Source of the DNA: Epsilonproteobacteria bacterium UBA4036
GTDB taxonomy: Bacteria > Campylobacterota > Campylobacteria > Campylobacterales > Arcobacteraceae
Assembly (NCBI GenBank): GCA_002382325.1
Contig: DGAG01000018.1
Location: 1-64,000, forward strand
DNA: 64,000 nt
Reading direction: 5' to 3'
Shown here: positions 40,875-49,939 of the stretch, in pieces
Layout: every line of letters starts with the position of its first letter
Numbering within the stretch: the first letter of the stretch is position 1
The notes under the pieces: model-generated
The model's database searches: none
Told to the model about the DNA's origin: nothing
Seen by the model: only the letters and a program-made list of their open reading frames with translations
Made by a program: the position numbers and the translations under genes

Positions 40875-41914
40875 AACTCTTAGTGTGTGCCATGGAGACC
40901 TCTTCAAATATTCATCTAAAAGAGCTGCAAAAATATTTAAGTTGCGAGGTTGAGCTGTTAGGAATTTTTGATAAAAGTTTGGGTAATCCTACATACGATG
41001 TCACCTCTTTAGCGGTCATGGGATTTACCGATGCTTTAAAAAAACTGCCTTTTTTTCTAAAACTCAATACCCAAATGGCACAATTGGCTTCACAAGCGGA
41101 TAAAGTGTTGCTGATGGATGCGTCTGGATTTAATCTTCCTTTGGCAAAAAAGATTAAAAAACGTTACCCCAATAAAGAGATTATTTACTATATTTTACCT
41201 CAAGCTTGGGCATGGAAAAAAGGAAGAATCCCCAAAATCGAAGCATATTGTGACACCTTGTGTTCTATTTTGCCGTTTGAAAAAGCTTTATATACCCAAC
41301 AAGATAAAATCCACTACGTCGGACACCCTTTATTGGATGAAATCGTCGAATATAAAAATGCTCTTGAACAAAGTGGGAAAATTGTGTTTATGCCAGGAAG
41401 TCGTAAAACGGAGATTATGAATTTAATGCCCATTTATAAAGAGGTTGCACAACAGATTCAAGACAAGACTCCTGTTTTGGTGATTCCCGAAAAATTTGAT
41501 GAGGCTTATATTAAAAAAGTTTACGGTGACATCTCAAATTTTGAAATTTCTCGTCATGCCCATCAAGCTTTAGCACAAGCCGATTTTGCCTTTGTATGCA
41601 GTGGTACAGCCACTCTTGAAGCAGCTCTTATTGGAACCCCATTTTGTTTAAATTATATTGCCAAAAAATTGGATTATTTTATTGGTCGAAAGTTTGTCAA
41701 ACTCCCCTTTATAGGTCTTGCCAATATCTTTTTTGAGAAAATGGGCAAAGAGAGTATCCACGAAGAGTTTTTACAAGAAGATGTCACGGTTGAGAATTTA
41801 TTGCACGAGTACCACACCATGAATCAAGAAAAATTTTTCAATGATTCTAAACTGTTACGTAAGTACTTACAACACGGCAGTTCAAAAATAGTCGCTAAAC
41901 TGATTGAAAAATAA
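40871..41914 (+). CDS. lpxB: Lipid-A-disaccharide synthase
   Basis: Condenses UDP-2,3-diacylglucosamine and lipid X to the lipid A disaccharide at the inner membrane. The 347-residue GT-B glycosyltransferase shows YYILPQAWAWKKGRI, VGHPLLDE, FMPGSRKTEI and the donor-site SGTATLEAALIGTPF. The N-terminal family motif is changed (METSSNIHLKEL instead of the usual glycine-rich form), as in other Campylobacterota. Start overlaps the queH stop (ATGA). Confidence 0.93.
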   Translation: MKLLVCAMETSSNIHLKELQKYLSCEVELLGIFDKSLGNPTYDVTSLAVMGFTDALKKLPFFLKLNTQMAQLASQADKVLLMDASGFNLPLAKKIKKRYPNKEIIYYILPQAWAWKKGRIPKIEAYCDTLCSILPFEKALYTQQDKIHYVGHPLLDEIVEYKNALEQSGKIVFMPGSRKTEIMNLMPIYKEVAQQIQDKTPVLVIPEKFDEAYIKKVYGDISNFEISRHAHQALAQADFAFVCSGTATLEAALIGTPFCLNYIAKKLDYFIGRKFVKLPFIGLANIFFEKMGKESIHEEFLQEDVTVENLLHEYHTMNQEKFFNDSKLLRKYLQHGSSKIVAKLIEK

Positions 41915-41974
41915 TCTTCTTTTAGCTAAAATAGCCAAAATTTATAACTTTTACACAAAAAGATAGGACAACAG

Positions 41975-42418
41975 ATGTTAGATGTAACACAAATACAAGA
42001 GATACTTCCCCACCGATACCCTTTTTTATTGGTTGACAGAATTACCCAAATGGAAAAAGGCAAAACCATTGAAGGATTTAAAAATATTTCTATAAGCGAA
42101 CCTGCGTTTATGGGACACTTTCCCGGTCATCCCATTTATCCAGGTGTTTTAATTTTAGAAGGAATGGCACAAGCAGGTGGCGTTTTGGCATTAAAAAGCA
42201 ATGACTTAAGCAATGAAGAACTGCAAAATAAAGTCATCTATTTTATGAGTATTGACAAAGCCAAATTTAGAAATCCTGTTAAGCCAGGAGATAAATTGAT
42301 CTATAAAATTGAAGTTTTAAAACTCAGAGGTACCCTCATTGTATTAGACGGAAAAGCTTATGTCGATGATAAATTGGTTGCGGAAGCTGAATTAAAAGCC
42401 ATGGTTGTGGATAAGTAA
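41975..42418 (+). CDS. fabZ: (3R)-hydroxyacyl-ACP dehydratase FabZ
   Basis: Dehydrates beta-hydroxyacyl-ACP in fatty acid elongation. A 147-residue hotdog protein with ILPHRYPFLLVDR and the catalytic His/Glu in MGHFPGHPIYPGVLILEGMAQAGG. AGGA precedes the ATG. The fabZ-lpxA order links fatty acid supply and lipid A synthesis, a common arrangement. Five bases separate it from lpxA. Confidence 0.96.
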   Translation: MLDVTQIQEILPHRYPFLLVDRITQMEKGKTIEGFKNISISEPAFMGHFPGHPIYPGVLILEGMAQAGGVLALKSNDLSNEELQNKVIYFMSIDKAKFRNPVKPGDKLIYKIEVLKLRGTLIVLDGKAYVDDKLVAEAELKAMVVDK

Positions 42419-42422
42419 TTAC

Positions 42423-43205
42423 ATGAGTAATATCCACAAAACCGCCATCATTGAAAAAGGTGCAATAATTGGTGAAAACGTCACCATCGGTGCTTACACA
42501 ACAATTGGAAGCCAAGTTGTGATTGGAAAGGGTACAACCGTAGGTTCTCATACGGTTATTGAAGGCAAAACCACCATTGGAGAAAATAATCAAATCTTTT
42601 CACACGCTGCTCTTGGAACCATTCCTCAAGATTTAAAATTTGCAGGTGAAGAGGTTGAACTCATTATTGGAAACAACAACAAAATCCGAGAATTTACTCT
42701 CTTCAACCCAGGAACACAAGGGGGTGGAAACATTACACGTATTGGCGACAACAATTTATTTATGGGTTACACCCACGTAGCTCACGATGTTATTGTGGGC
42801 AACCATTGTGTCTTTGCCAACGTCGCTACTTTAGCTGGTCACGTTGAAATTGGTGATTTTGTTGTTGTAGGAGGATTAACTCCGGTACATCAATTTTGTA
42901 AAATTGGAAGTCACGCGATGATAGCAGGAGGGTCAGTATTAACCCAAGATATCCCACCTTTTTGTTTGGCAGAAGGAAATCGAGCCGTGCTTCGAGGACT
43001 AAACCTCAATGGTTTACGAAGACGATTTGAAAATCGAGCCGATATTGATGCGATTAAAAAAGCGTACAAACAAATTTTCGAAAGTGGAAATCCTATCGTA
43101 GAGGTTGCCAAAGAGATTTTAGAAAACTCAACCAATGAACAAGTCATAGAATTTGCTCAATTTATAATCAATACAAAAAGAGGCATTCCTTTTACAAGGA
43201 AATAG
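42423..43205 (+). CDS. lpxA: UDP-N-acetylglucosamine acyltransferase
   Basis: First committed step of lipid A synthesis: transfers a hydroxyacyl chain from ACP to UDP-GlcNAc. The 260 residues form a left-handed beta-helix of hexapeptide repeats (IGENVTIGAYTTIGSQVVIG and following) and carry the catalytic His in YTHVAHDVIVGN, plus GLNLNGLRRR. I begin at ATG 42423 (MSNIHKTAIIE), as the six preceding in-frame codons lie inside fabZ. Next gene clpX starts 23 bp on. Confidence 0.96.
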   Translation: MSNIHKTAIIEKGAIIGENVTIGAYTTIGSQVVIGKGTTVGSHTVIEGKTTIGENNQIFSHAALGTIPQDLKFAGEEVELIIGNNNKIREFTLFNPGTQGGGNITRIGDNNLFMGYTHVAHDVIVGNHCVFANVATLAGHVEIGDFVVVGGLTPVHQFCKIGSHAMIAGGSVLTQDIPPFCLAEGNRAVLRGLNLNGLRRRFENRADIDAIKKAYKQIFESGNPIVEVAKEILENSTNEQVIEFAQFIINTKRGIPFTRK

Positions 43206-43228
43206 CCTAAATGGAGAATAATTAATCA

Positions 43229-44452
43229 ATGGAAAAATTAACATGCGATTTTTGTGGGGCACAAGACAGTACTGAAAATCCTATCATTTCAGGCGATCAT
43301 GCGAGTATTTGCAAAATTTGTGTCGAAACAGCACATGATATAATGCACGGCAAAAACAGTGAAGAAAACAATACCAACCTACCCAAAACAGAAAATGAAC
43401 CCAAAAAAGTTTTAAAACCAAGTGAATTAAAAGCGATTTTAGACGATTATGTTATTGGTCAACACCGAGCTAAAAAAGTTTTAAGTGTTGCCGTGTACAA
43501 CCACTACAAACGAATTTTTAAATCAACCGTACAAGAACAAGAAGACGATACTGAAATCAACAAATCCAATGTACTGCTGATTGGTCCAACGGGAAGTGGA
43601 AAAACACTTTTAGCACAAACCATTGCAAAATATTTGGATGTGCCTTTAGCCATTGCCGATGCTACCAGCTTAACTGAAGCAGGATATGTCGGAGATGACG
43701 TTGAAAATGTTGTAACACGACTTTTACAAGCTGCCAATGGTGATGTTAAAAAAGCCGAACAAGGCATTGTGTTTATCGATGAGATTGATAAAGTGGCTCG
43801 TATGAGCGAAAATCGTTCAATTACTCGTGATGTATCGGGTGAAGGTGTGCAACAAGCCATGCTTAAAATCATTGAAGGAAGTGTTGTCAATGTTCCCCCT
43901 AAAGGAGGAAGAAAACACCCTGGACAAGACGCCATTCAAGTTGATACCACCAATATTTTATTTATTTGTGGTGGAGCATTTGATGGTTTGACGGATATTA
44001 TCCAAAAACGTCAAGGTGGCAATGTTTTGGGATTTGGGCAAACGAAAAAAGGGAAATCGGATGAAAAAGATGTTATCAATTTCGTTGAACCCGATGATTT
44101 GGTAAAATATGGATTAATCCCTGAACTTATTGGACGATTACACATGATTGCCACATTAAATGAAATTACCGAAGATGATATGGTGCATATTTTAAATGAA
44201 CCCAAAAATGCGTTAACCAAACAGTACCAAAAACTGTTTAAAATGGATGAAGTTACGTTAAATTTCGATAAACTTGCACTCAAAGAGATTGCAAAATTAG
44301 CACTTCAAAGAAAAACTGGGGCTCGAGGGTTACGATCGATTTTAGAAGATATTATGCTGGATATTATGTACGATTTACCGGATTATAAAGGTAAAACCGT
44401 CACCATAACCAAAGATGTTGTATTAAAACAAAAAGATGTAAAAGTAGTATAA
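43229..44452 (+). CDS. clpX: ATP-dependent Clp protease ATP-binding subunit ClpX
   Basis: Hexameric unfoldase that feeds proteins to ClpP. The 407-residue protein has an N-terminal C4 zinc-binding domain (CDFCG and CKIC), Walker A GPTGSGKT, Walker B GIVFIDEIDK, pore loop GYVGDD and the RKTGARGLRSI sensor-2 region. GGAGAA precedes the ATG. It is followed after 14 bp by mreB, an order conserved in Campylobacterota. Confidence 0.97.
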   Translation: MEKLTCDFCGAQDSTENPIISGDHASICKICVETAHDIMHGKNSEENNTNLPKTENEPKKVLKPSELKAILDDYVIGQHRAKKVLSVAVYNHYKRIFKSTVQEQEDDTEINKSNVLLIGPTGSGKTLLAQTIAKYLDVPLAIADATSLTEAGYVGDDVENVVTRLLQAANGDVKKAEQGIVFIDEIDKVARMSENRSITRDVSGEGVQQAMLKIIEGSVVNVPPKGGRKHPGQDAIQVDTTNILFICGGAFDGLTDIIQKRQGGNVLGFGQTKKGKSDEKDVINFVEPDDLVKYGLIPELIGRLHMIATLNEITEDDMVHILNEPKNALTKQYQKLFKMDEVTLNFDKLALKEIAKLALQRKTGARGLRSILEDIMLDIMYDLPDYKGKTVTITKDVVLKQKDVKVV

Positions 44453-44466
44453 AAGAAAGGAAAAAA

Positions 44467-45498
44467 ATGTTTTTAGACAAACTTATAGGGCTTTTTTCAA
44501 ATGACATGGCAATTGACTTAGGAACCGCCAATACCATTGTTTCAGTTAAAGGGAAAGGCATTATTATCAATGAACCCTCAGTCGTTGCTGTACAACATGA
44601 CCGATATGGAGTCGACAAAATCTTAGCAGTTGGGCAAGAAGCCAAACAAATGATTGGAAAAACGCCTTTGAATATTCAAGCGGTACGACCCATGAAAGAC
44701 GGAGTTATTGCGGATTTTGAAATGACAGAGAGAATGATTCGATATTTTATTGAAAAAGCTCACTCAAGAAAATCATTTATTCGACCACGAATTATTATCT
44801 GTATTCCACACGGGATTACTCAAGTGGAACGAAAAGCGGTAAAAGAGTCAGCTTTAAGTGCAGGTGCAAGAGAAGTATTTTTAGTTGAAGAGCCAATGGC
44901 AGCTGCCATTGGAGCAGGTATTCCAGTATCAGATCCCGATGGTTATGTCGTAGTTGATATTGGTGGAGGTACGACTGAAATTGGGGTAACTTCTTTAGGA
45001 GGATTGGTTTTAAGCAAATCCATCAAAGTAGCAGGTGATCGATTTGATAAAGCGATTATTGATTATGTTCGACAAAACTATAACCTTTATATTGGTGAGC
45101 GAACCGCTGAAAATATCAAAATTGAAATAGGAACTGCGGTTAAATTAGACACTGAACTTAAAATCAAAGTAAAAGGTCGAGATAACTCTGGGTTATTATC
45201 CACCATTGAATTAGGCAGTGAAGGCGTACGAAGTGCGATTAAGGAACCGCTTAAAGAAATTGCAACGGCAGTAAGAAATGTATTAGAAGATATGCCACCT
45301 GATTTAGCAGGTGACGTTGTGGATAACGGTGTTGTTCTTACAGGAGGTGGAGCGCTGATTCGAGGGTTGGATACGTACTTAGCTGAAATTATCAAACTTC
45401 CTGTGCACGTTGCCGATGAACCTCTTTTAGCCGTTGCGTATGGAACAAGCCAAGTTCTCAACGAGGAAGAATTACTCAAACTCATTTCAAATGAATAA
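44467..45498 (+). CDS. mreB: Rod shape-determining protein MreB
   Basis: Actin-like ATPase that forms membrane-associated filaments guiding lateral wall synthesis. The 343 residues contain the phosphate-1 loop MAIDLGTANTI, the connect/phosphate-2 motif VVVDIGGGTTEIGV and the adenosine motif VVLTGGGALIRG. N-terminal amphipathic MFLDKLIGLFSND should contact membrane. Its end overlaps the mreC start by 8 bp. Confidence 0.97.
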   Translation: MFLDKLIGLFSNDMAIDLGTANTIVSVKGKGIIINEPSVVAVQHDRYGVDKILAVGQEAKQMIGKTPLNIQAVRPMKDGVIADFEMTERMIRYFIEKAHSRKSFIRPRIIICIPHGITQVERKAVKESALSAGAREVFLVEEPMAAAIGAGIPVSDPDGYVVVDIGGGTTEIGVTSLGGLVLSKSIKVAGDRFDKAIIDYVRQNYNLYIGERTAENIKIEIGTAVKLDTELKIKVKGRDNSGLLSTIELGSEGVRSAIKEPLKEIATAVRNVLEDMPPDLAGDVVDNGVVLTGGGALIRGLDTYLAEIIKLPVHVADEPLLAVAYGTSQVLNEEELLKLISNE

Positions 45499-46303
45499 AC
45501 TCGTTTTTCTTTTTATACTTTTAATTATCACAGTAGTCTATATCTTTAAAAAAGACAGACTGCTGTCGGATAACTTTCCTATCATTAATGAAATAAAAGC
45601 CAAATATATTGAACATATTATTACCACCGAAGAGATTATTTCCAAATATTTTAAACAGATGCAAACCATAGAACGACTCAAACTTCAAAATGAAGACTTG
45701 GTCAAATTTCAATCGTTATACAAAAGTGCTCAAACTCAAAATGAAAATTTACTCAACGCCATTCAAACCGTTCCTTTTACGGAAGAGACTATCACTCTTG
45801 CCAAAGTATTATCTTATGTTCACCTAAACGATTTTACCAAAGTATGGTTGGACATAAAAAAAGAGGATGAGCGTATTGAAGGACTTATCGACGGACAGTA
45901 CAGTGCGGGTATTGTCATCAAAAAATCCGGCTATGCCCAAGCCCTTTTAAACGGCAATGAAAAATCCAATTATGCTGTTTTTATCGGTGAAAATAAAGCC
46001 CCTGGTATTACCCACGAACATCCCAATAAACAGTTTATTACCATTAAGTTTGTTCCCATTTGGATCACTATTAATATCGGAGATGAAGTCATCACTTCTG
46101 GGATGGATGACATCTTTTTTGAAGGCTTAAAAGTGGGCAAAGTGGTCAATATCAAAAAAATGGCAGATATCCAAGAAGCGACCGTATTGCCCTATTCTAA
46201 AGTATTAGAGAAAAAATATTTTCATATCTATTCTAAAAAAGACGCGCTACAAATCCCTCATGAAAAAAGCTTTGAAGTCAATCAAGAGCTTGTGCCTGAA
46301 TAA
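45491..46303 (+). CDS. mreC: Rod shape-determining protein MreC
   Basis: Bitopic inner-membrane protein that connects MreB to periplasmic wall enzymes. The 270 residues have one N-terminal transmembrane helix (about 3-19, LVFLFILLIITVVYIF), a coiled coil (about 45-85) and the beta-barrel domain with DGQYSAGIVIKKSG and GDEVITSGMDDIFFEGLKVGKV, the MreC signature. Start chosen at ATG 45491 because the hydrophobic segment follows directly; upstream in-frame codons lie in mreB. No mreD follows; ribE is convergent. Confidence 0.9.
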   Translation: MNKLVFLFILLIITVVYIFKKDRLLSDNFPIINEIKAKYIEHIITTEEIISKYFKQMQTIERLKLQNEDLVKFQSLYKSAQTQNENLLNAIQTVPFTEETITLAKVLSYVHLNDFTKVWLDIKKEDERIEGLIDGQYSAGIVIKKSGYAQALLNGNEKSNYAVFIGENKAPGITHEHPNKQFITIKFVPIWITINIGDEVITSGMDDIFFEGLKVGKVVNIKKMADIQEATVLPYSKVLEKKYFHIYSKKDALQIPHEKSFEVNQELVPE

Positions 46304-46305
46304 GT

Positions 46306-46917
46306 TTAATATCGTGCCATAATGGTATCGACTTTATCCCAAGTCAGTTCTTCTTTATTGCCTTTAAACATAGTGTAAATGTATCGAGCAAACATATCGG
46401 TTTCTATGTTGACTTTTGAGCCAACTTTGTAGTTTTTAAACAGCGTATTTTGTATGGTATGAGGAATAATGGTCAATCGAAATCCCTCTTTTACGACTTC
46501 ATTAATGGTCAAAGAAACACCATCAATCGTGACTGAGCCTTTGGGAATGATGTATCGCAAATACTCTTTAGGTAAAGTAATAATAAAATCCGTCGAATTG
46601 CCATTGTTTTTAATGCTTTTTACCACCCCCAGACAATCCACATGCCCTTGCACAATATGTCCTTCAAATCGGTCACCCATTTGCATAGCAGGTTCAATAT
46701 GGACTTCACCTTTGTAGTTTTCCATGGCTAAGATTTTTTGTGATTCGGGTGAAAGTTCTACACTAAAGCTCTCATTGGTTATTTTTACAACGGTTAAACA
46801 TGCTCCATTTACGGCTATTGAGTCACCAATTTTTGGCTTATATTGTGCTTTTAAGGTCAAAAAGTTATTTTGAAAACTTAACACTTTTGCCATTTCTCTG
46901 ATTAATCCCGTAAACAA
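46306..46917 (-). CDS. ribE: Riboflavin synthase, alpha chain
   Basis: Dismutates two 6,7-dimethyl-8-ribityllumazine to riboflavin. The 203-residue protein has the classical MFTGLI start and two lumazine-binding repeats: one with GDSIAVNGACLTV and GHIVQGHVD, the second with GSVTIDGVSLTINEV and TIIPHTIQNT. It converges with mreC with only two bases between. The start is right at the beginning of a 193-bp intergenic region shared with mnmG. Confidence 0.94.
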   Translation of the reverse strand: MFTGLIREMAKVLSFQNNFLTLKAQYKPKIGDSIAVNGACLTVVKITNESFSVELSPESQKILAMENYKGEVHIEPAMQMGDRFEGHIVQGHVDCLGVVKSIKNNGNSTDFIITLPKEYLRYIIPKGSVTIDGVSLTINEVVKEGFRLTIIPHTIQNTLFKNYKVGSKVNIETDMFARYIYTMFKGNKEELTWDKVDTIMARY

Positions 46918-46976
46918 ATCTGTCCTTTTTTATAAAATTACTAATATTTATTATAAAGTATTACCTAACTTCAATG

Positions 46977-46985
46977 TGATATAAT
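46977..46985 (+). promoter_or_regulatory. Extended -10 promoter of mnmG
   Basis: TGATATAAT matches the extended -10 consensus (TGnTATAAT). Transcription would start near 46992, leaving a leader of about 120 nt. Confidence 0.65.
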
Positions 46986-47031
46986 AGCGAAAAATTATTA
47001 AGATAGCCATTTGAGGTCGACACACAAATTC

Positions 47032-47063
47032 CTTAGATAAGTGGAAGAAAACATTTATCTAAG
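47032..47063 (+). promoter_or_regulatory. Hairpin in the mnmG leader
   Basis: Perfect 9-bp arms CTTAGATAA (47032-47040) and TTATCTAAG (47055-47063) with a 14-nt loop, between the predicted promoter and the AAGGA site of mnmG. There is no T tract, so it is not a terminator; a role in translation or stability is possible. Confidence 0.5.
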
Positions 47064-47110
47064 AAATTTCATTCATCATAAAAATTATGAGCTATTTTTA
47101 AGGAAAAAAA

Positions 47111-48979
47111 ATGAAATACGATGTTATCGTCGTCGGTGGTGGTCATGCAGGCATTGAAGCGTGTTTGAGTGCTGCACGAATGGGGAAAAAAACCCTTTTA
47201 GTCACAATGCTTGTAGAACAAATCGGCGCAGCAAGTTGTAATCCTGCTATTGGAGGACTGGCAAAAGGTCATTTGGTACGAGAACTCGATGCCATTGGTG
47301 GAGAGATGGGTCTTTGTACTGATGCTTCGGGGATTCAGTTTCGGATTTTAAATGCTTCAAAAGGGGCTGCCGTTCAAGGAAGCAGGGCCCAAATCGATAT
47401 GGATAAATACCGAGAATATATGCGAAAAGTGTGTCACAATACACCCAATTTAGAAGTATACCAAGATGAAGTTTCTCAACTGCTTGTGAAAAATAACAAT
47501 GAAGTGTACGGTGTTCAAACCAAACTGGGTGAAATCTTTGAAGCCAAAAAAGTTATTTTGACCACAGGGACATTTATGAAAGGGCTAATTCATATTGGGC
47601 AAAACACTTATGAAGCAGGTCGAGCGTGGGAACTTCCCTCAACTACCCTTTCAACTCAACTCAAAAGTTTGGGCTTGAATGTAGGACGACTTAAAACAGG
47701 AACCCCTTCAAGAATCGATGCCAACAGTATTGATTTTTCTGTGATGGACGCTCATGGCGGAGATGAAAAACCCACCCCGTTTTCATTTAGAACCCATACC
47801 AAAGAGTTTAATCCCAAACAATATCCGTGTTATATCACCTATACGAACTTAAGTACGCATGATAAAATTTCAAGTAACTTTCATCGAGCGCCCATGTTTA
47901 CGGGACAAATCGAAGGGCGAGGACCACGGTATTGCCCAAGCATTGAAGACAAAGTCAATCGATTCAGTGAACGAGAGCGACACCAACTCTTTTTAGAGCC
48001 ACAAACTGCGATGTGTACGGAGTATTATATCAATGGATTAAGTACTTCATTGCCCATTGATGTACAAAAAGAGATGATTCATTCAATCAAAGGGCTAGAA
48101 AATGCCAAAATTATTCGATACGGTTACGCCATTGAGTACGATTATGTTGACCCCACCGAACTTAAACACACCCTTGAAACCAAAAAAATCAAGAATCTTT
48201 ACCACGCAGGACAAATCAACGCAACAACAGGCTATGAAGAAGCAGCGGCTCAAGGGCTTATGGCAGGTATCAATGCAGCTCTTGCTATTGATGACAAAGA
48301 GCCTTTTATCTTACGACGAGATGAAGCCTATATTGGCGTACTCATCGATGATTTAGTCACCAAAGGGACAACAGAACCGTATCGAATGTTTACAAGTAGA
48401 GCCGAATATCGACTGCTGTTACGAGAAGAAAATGCGGACATAAGACTCTCTGCATACGGACATACCTTTGGACTTATCGATGATGCAACCATAGCCAGAG
48501 TCAAACACAAAGAAAAAACCATCAATGACGCCATAGAATTTCTCAAAGAGCAAGTATTAACCTCAAAAAAAGAGACCTTGGAACTTTTAGAACAATTAAA
48601 TGAAGAGAAAATCAATGATAAGGTTCTGCTTTTGGATATCATTGGACGAAGTACCATTACCAATGAAAAGTTTGATGCTCTTGTGCCTTCTTTAAAAGAT
48701 ATTGACCCTTATTTAAAAGAGCAAATCATTATCGAAGCCAAATATTATCGATACGTTGAAAAACAAAAAAAACAGATCGAAAAAATGAAAAAAATGCTTA
48801 AGATGAAAATACCTGAAAATTTTGATTATGCAAGTGTGCCCGGACTTTCCAATGAAGTCATTGAAAAGCTCAACACCTTTAACCCCCCTACTCTTTTCAA
48901 TGCAAGCGAAATTTCGGGCATTACCCCTGCTGCTATCGATGTTATTCATTTGTATATAAATTTGCGTGGAAAACAATAG
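47111..48979 (+). CDS. mnmG: tRNA uridine-5-carboxymethylaminomethyl modification enzyme MnmG (GidA)
   Basis: With MnmE, modifies U34 of certain tRNAs. A 622-residue FAD/NAD-dependent protein: N-terminal dinucleotide fold VVGGGHAGIEACLSAARMG, SCNPAIGGLAKGHLVRE, GTFMKGLIHIG, GRLKTGTPSR, and the second nucleotide-binding NATTGYEEAAAQG, then a helical C-terminal domain for tRNA and MnmE binding. AAGGA precedes the ATG. Followed by a 279-codon gene after 2 bp. Confidence 0.97.
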   Translation: MKYDVIVVGGGHAGIEACLSAARMGKKTLLVTMLVEQIGAASCNPAIGGLAKGHLVRELDAIGGEMGLCTDASGIQFRILNASKGAAVQGSRAQIDMDKYREYMRKVCHNTPNLEVYQDEVSQLLVKNNNEVYGVQTKLGEIFEAKKVILTTGTFMKGLIHIGQNTYEAGRAWELPSTTLSTQLKSLGLNVGRLKTGTPSRIDANSIDFSVMDAHGGDEKPTPFSFRTHTKEFNPKQYPCYITYTNLSTHDKISSNFHRAPMFTGQIEGRGPRYCPSIEDKVNRFSERERHQLFLEPQTAMCTEYYINGLSTSLPIDVQKEMIHSIKGLENAKIIRYGYAIEYDYVDPTELKHTLETKKIKNLYHAGQINATTGYEEAAAQGLMAGINAALAIDDKEPFILRRDEAYIGVLIDDLVTKGTTEPYRMFTSRAEYRLLLREENADIRLSAYGHTFGLIDDATIARVKHKEKTINDAIEFLKEQVLTSKKETLELLEQLNEEKINDKVLLLDIIGRSTITNEKFDALVPSLKDIDPYLKEQIIIEAKYYRYVEKQKKQIEKMKKMLKMKIPENFDYASVPGLSNEVIEKLNTFNPPTLFNASEISGITPAAIDVIHLYINLRGKQ

Positions 48980-48981
48980 CT

Positions 48982-49821
48982 ATGCAAATTTATTTATATG
49001 TAAAAAGTGGGCACAGTGTTGACTTGGATGCAACCCGACGTTGTGCAGCTCTTGCTTCTTTTTTAAAAGGGTTTGAGCCCATTTTTTGCACCAATGATAG
49101 GGATGTAGGAACTTATGTCAAAACATATTTGGGCATTAAAAAAGTTGTCAACATCGATGGATTATTCAATTTGCTTAACATTATACAACGAGGTGATATC
49201 TTAATTTATGAGAGTGATGAAGCCACTCCTGTGGTTGAAAAACAGTTGCGTGAGCTTTGCAGTGCTTTATATACAATAGGGCGTGATCTTCCTAAAAATA
49301 TCATCAACACGTCTTTATTTACGCCACAAAAAAATACTAAAAAGAATAAAGCATTCTTTTTTGGAGATGATGATTCTCACAATTTACTTTTGAATTTATG
49401 TCACAACTCTTCAAAATGCGATTTACCTCTTTTGCGTGGACACTACTTTTTTTTAGATAATGAAAAAAAATTAGCTCCTTTTTTTAGCTTAGTTTTAGAA
49501 GAAGAGGAGTATATTCAAACCATTCAAAATACAAAATATCTCTTATCGGGTTCTATTAATGCCTGTTTAGAATCACTCTATTGTGGCAATTCTCCTGTTT
49601 TTTACAAGCGAGCCGATAAAAATTATTTGGATATGGATTTTATAGAGAAATTAGATATCCCTATTATTTCAAGTGCCTCTTTGGATGAAATCATCAAAGA
49701 GTTTGAAAGTATCATTAAATCCTATCCCATAGTGAATGATTTTGAATACGTTGATTTATCTTTTATGCAAAATGAGATTCAGGATATCCTGAATAAGAAT
49801 GACACCTTCGTGAGGAAATAA
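48982..49821 (+). CDS. Unknown protein, PseG/GT-B-like architecture
   Basis: A 279-residue cytosolic protein coupled to mnmG. The N-terminal segment (YVKSGHSVDLDATRRCAALASFLKGFEPIFCTND) has the layout seen in PseG/GT-B glycosyl-nucleotide hydrolases (G-x-G-H...R...LA), here shown as two shorter motifs GHSVDLDATRRC and FEPIFCTND, and the C-terminal half has SGSINACLESLYCGNSPVFYKR, like the donor-site GxxxxE loop. Similarity is structural in style and weak in residues. It may act on nucleotide sugars for flagellin glycosylation, but this is a guess. Start ATG at 48982. Confidence 0.4.
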   Translation: MQIYLYVKSGHSVDLDATRRCAALASFLKGFEPIFCTNDRDVGTYVKTYLGIKKVVNIDGLFNLLNIIQRGDILIYESDEATPVVEKQLRELCSALYTIGRDLPKNIINTSLFTPQKNTKKNKAFFFGDDDSHNLLLNLCHNSSKCDLPLLRGHYFFLDNEKKLAPFFSLVLEEEEYIQTIQNTKYLLSGSINACLESLYCGNSPVFYKRADKNYLDMDFIEKLDIPIISSASLDEIIKEFESIIKSYPIVNDFEYVDLSFMQNEIQDILNKNDTFVRK

Positions 49822-49833
49822 AAGATAATATTA

Positions 49834-49922
49834 TAAGTGTAGCTTATATATTTTTATGTTTATTATAAGCTTACTTTATTTATAATTCGGTTAGAATTAC
49901 ACCGTCAAACTATAAGTTTGAC
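49834..49922 (+). promoter_or_regulatory. Terminator-like repeat and 8-3-8 palindrome upstream of ccoG
   Basis: Near-complementary arms around 49836-49849 and 49865-49877 (sharing GTAGCTTATA/TATAAGC) can end the upstream transcript. TATAAT at 49881-49886 is a probable -10 box. GTCAAACT-ATA-AGTTTGAC (49904-49922) is a perfect inverted repeat just downstream of the predicted start site, a candidate operator or leader hairpin. AAGGA (49930-49934) then serves ccoG. Confidence 0.5.
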
Positions 49923-49939
49923 TTATATAAGGAAAAAAC

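Noticed and set aside
43504..43935. 143-codon frame antisense to clpX
   Set aside because: Lies wholly within the conserved clpX coding sequence on the other strand; frames of this kind occur opposite many genes here because of codon bias.
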